NCBI RefSeq assembly: GCF_002632875.1
Contig: NZ_NJCX01000021.1
Span: 1-64,000 of the forward strand
DNA: 64,000 nucleotides
Origin: Xenorhabdus kozodoii
GTDB lineage: Bacteria > Pseudomonadota > Gammaproteobacteria > Enterobacterales > Enterobacteriaceae
Direction: 5' to 3'
The notes below the pieces were generated by a model. That model saw nothing but the letters and a program-made list of their open reading frames with translations. It did not search any database and was not told the origin of the DNA. The translations under genes were made by a program, and so were the position numbers. Each line of letters starts with the position of its first letter. Position 1 is the first letter of the stretch. Positions 62,348 to 64,000 of this stretch are shown in pieces.

Positions 62348-63019
62348 TTATTGGTTTTTCTTTGCTACGCCTTTCTTATGACGCCAATACATCAGTAGGG
62401 AAGCGGACAAGCCACTGATCAACAGAATGACAGGTAAAATGACCAAAATATTCATAACCATATCTTGATGCGTTTTAACGAAGGGGATTTGGTTCAAAAT
62501 ATAGCCAAAACCCACGATGATAATGACCCATAAGAAGCCACTTAACCAGTTAAAAAATTGAAAGCGTTTACTATTTAGACCAGAAATCCCGGCAAATGTT
62601 GGTAGGAGAGTACGGACAAACGCTAAAAAGCGTCCGATAAGCAGGGCAGACAGACCGTGTTTAGAGAATAACATATTGGCACGTTGGCGATATTGTAGAG
62701 GAAGCTGGGCTAACCAGTTTTTGACCATACGGGTATGGCCGAGCCAGCGCCCCTGTAAATATCCCAGCCAACAACCCAGGCTTGCCGCTATGGTGAGCAG
62801 AATGACTGTGGGGATGAAACTCATGACACCTTTGGCAATTAAGGCACCGGAAAGCACGAGCAGAGTATCACCGGGTAAAAAGGCGGCTGGCAGTAGTCCA
62901 TTTTCCAACACGAGCGTGACAAAAAGGACGCCATAAATAACCCAGATGACATCTGGATTGGCAAGTTGGTTAAAATCGTGATGCCAGAGTGCATGCACAA
63001 TATCGCTTAACGTTTCCAT
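62348..63019 (-). CDS. yghB: DedA family membrane protein YghB
   Basis: A 223-residue DedA/SNARE-associated membrane protein. [22 protein letters not shown] (near residues 42-63; key part FLPGDTLL) and [19 protein letters not shown] are family motifs with the conserved Asp, Glu/Arg residues. With YqjA it supports membrane homeostasis and cell division in E. coli, and is thought to be a proton-dependent transporter or lipid scramblase. It sits between metC and dkgA, the E. coli neighbourhood. Confidence 0.93.
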   Translation of the reverse strand: METLSDIVHALWHHDFNQLANPDVIWVIYGVLFVTLVLENGLLPAAFLPGDTLLVLSGALIAKGVMSFIPTVILLTIAASLGCWLGYLQGRWLGHTRMVKNWLAQLPLQYRQRANMLFSKHGLSALLIGRFLAFVRTLLPTFAGISGLNSKRFQFFNWLSGFLWVIIIVGFGYILNQIPFVKTHQDMVMNILVILPVILLISGLSASLLMYWRHKKGVAKKNQ

Positions 63020-63227
63020 TGATTATCCTGTGATTTTTGCGGGTAACATAATGAGCAAAATTAACAAACCGATTTACCCCAGTGTACCGCAAAATAATGG
63101 GATAGGGGGATTTGATTCAGCCTCAGGGAAGGTGTCAATTGGCGGGGAGGATGACACAGTGGCTATCTACAATAACGCAATGCTATAAATGTACAGTAAA
63201 GAGACAGCCACGGTTTTAAAACAAGCG

Positions 63228-64000
63228 CTAACGAGTCGCCAATCGGGAAAAGCCCGCTTCCAGATCATCAATCAAATCTTGTGGGTTTTCCAGCCCAATA
63301 TGCAGACGGAATAAGGTGCCCGTTTTCTGCGGCGTAGGATACTGACGTAGTCGTTGAAGCGTTTCCGGTTGAATGCCCAAAATTAATGACTCAAAGCCAC
63401 CCCACGAAAAGGCCATCTTAAAATGCCCCAGATGATCAAGATAATCCGCAAATTGTTGAGGTGTCAGTTGGCTATTCAGGAGAAAGGAAAACAGCCCACA
63501 AGAGCCAGTGAAATCGCGCTGAAAGAACTGATGTCCTGGGCAAGAAGGCAGGGCAGGATGATAAACCTCGGCAACTTCCGGCCGCTGCGCCAGCCATTTG
63601 GCAATCTTGATGCTGCTTTCTTCATGCTGCCTTAAGCGAATGGCTAACGTACGTAGCCCTCGGTTTGCCATATACACGGTATCGGGATCGGCTATTTGCC
63701 CTAGCAAGTAAGATCCTTCTCTGAGCTGATCCCAACATCGTGTATTGGCGACCGCTGTACCCAGCATGCCATCTGAGTGACCAATAATATATTTGGTGGC
63801 GGATTGGATGGAAATATCGATGCCAAACTCCAGAGCCTTAAACAACACACCAGCCGCCCAGGTATTATCGATGATAATCACAATCTCAGGATTCACTTGC
63901 CGGATAGCCTGCACGATAGCAGGAATATCTTGCACTTCCATCGTCAGGGAGCCGGGTGACTCAAGAAAAACCACTTTGGTATTGGGCTGGATCAGCGAAG
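63228..64000 (-). CDS. metC: Cystathionine beta-lyase (5' end outside window)
   Basis: A PLP enzyme that splits cystathionine to homocysteine, ammonia and pyruvate. The 3' two thirds are present; the frame runs to the window edge. The PLP region [20 protein letters not shown] and the Schiff-base Lys in [13 protein letters not shown] are seen, then [12 protein letters not shown] and the C-terminal [17 protein letters not shown]. Adjacent yghB supports metC rather than another Cys/Met-metabolism PLP family member. Missing N-terminus due to window end. Confidence 0.93.
   Translation of the reverse strand, partial: SLIQPNTKVVFLESPGSLTMEVQDIPAIVQAIRQVNPEIVIIIDNTWAAGVLFKALEFGIDISIQSATKYIIGHSDGMLGTAVANTRCWDQLREGSYLLGQIADPDTVYMANRGLRTLAIRLRQHEESSIKIAKWLAQRPEVAEVYHPALPSCPGHQFFQRDFTGSCGLFSFLLNSQLTPQQFADYLDHLGHFKMAFSWGGFESLILGIQPETLQRLRQYPTPQKTGTLFRLHIGLENPQDLIDDLEAGFSRLATR

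Overview
This window looks like the chromosome of an entomopathogenic enterobacterium of the Xenorhabdus type (Morganellaceae). The housekeeping genes run in the order known from E. coli around thr-dnaK and thr-serB, but on flipped strands: ispH-fkpB-lspA-ileS-ribF, rpsT, nhaR-nhaA, dnaJ-dnaK, satP ... mog ... talB, yaaA, thrCBA-thrL, arcA, creA, rob, gpmB, yjjX, trpR, slt, ettA, nadR-radA-serB, ytjB. A metC-yghB-dkgA block follows at the right edge. The genus guess rests on protein similarity recalled from memory, on an ERIC element, on a six-copy palindromic repeat family, and on a xenorhabdin-type gene cluster. No tRNA, rRNA, intact IS element or CRISPR array was seen.

The most notable region is 16.7-26.5 kb (minus strand). 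It is a compact eight-gene operon encoding a single-module NRPS (heterocyclization-adenylation-carrier, with a complete cysteine specificity code), a GMC flavoenzyme, a type II thioesterase, an acyl-CoA dehydrogenase, a two-domain GNAT acyltransferase, a truncated globin, a metallophosphoesterase and an EpiD-like flavoprotein decarboxylase. This set is the signature of dithiolopyrrolone antibiotic biosynthesis (holomycin, thiolutin, the pyrrothine half of thiomarinol, and the xenorhabdins). The NRPS should join two cysteines, flavoenzymes should oxidise and decarboxylate the dipeptide to the ene-disulfide bicycle, and the GNAT protein should add the acyl chain. A thioredoxin-like gene and a drug-efflux MFS gene lie just beyond the operon. 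No HlmI-type dithiol oxidase is visible.

The whole stretch between satP and mog, genes that adjoin in E. coli, is an accessory insertion of about 19 kb. It holds an MHS-family symporter, the antibiotic operon, the thioredoxin and MFS genes, a DUF2938 membrane protein, an ArsR-rhodanese regulator and an ascFB-like beta-glucoside operon. A second insertion between mog and talB carries a Fur-box-controlled TonB receptor and a decayed rolling-circle plasmid rep gene. A degenerate ABC ATPase sits between ettA and nadR.

Several enzymes look catalytically altered on sequence. The DkgA-like aldo/keto reductase lacks the catalytic Tyr and His, the ABC ATPase has lost Walker A and the signature motif, and the flavoprotein decarboxylase lacks the EpiD-type His and Asn. 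Regulatory sites readable from sequence include a sigma32 promoter for dnaKJ, a trp operator at trpR, a perfect NadR box at nadR, a Fur box at the TonB receptor, the thrL leader with its attenuator, and an rpsT promoter with a UUG start.
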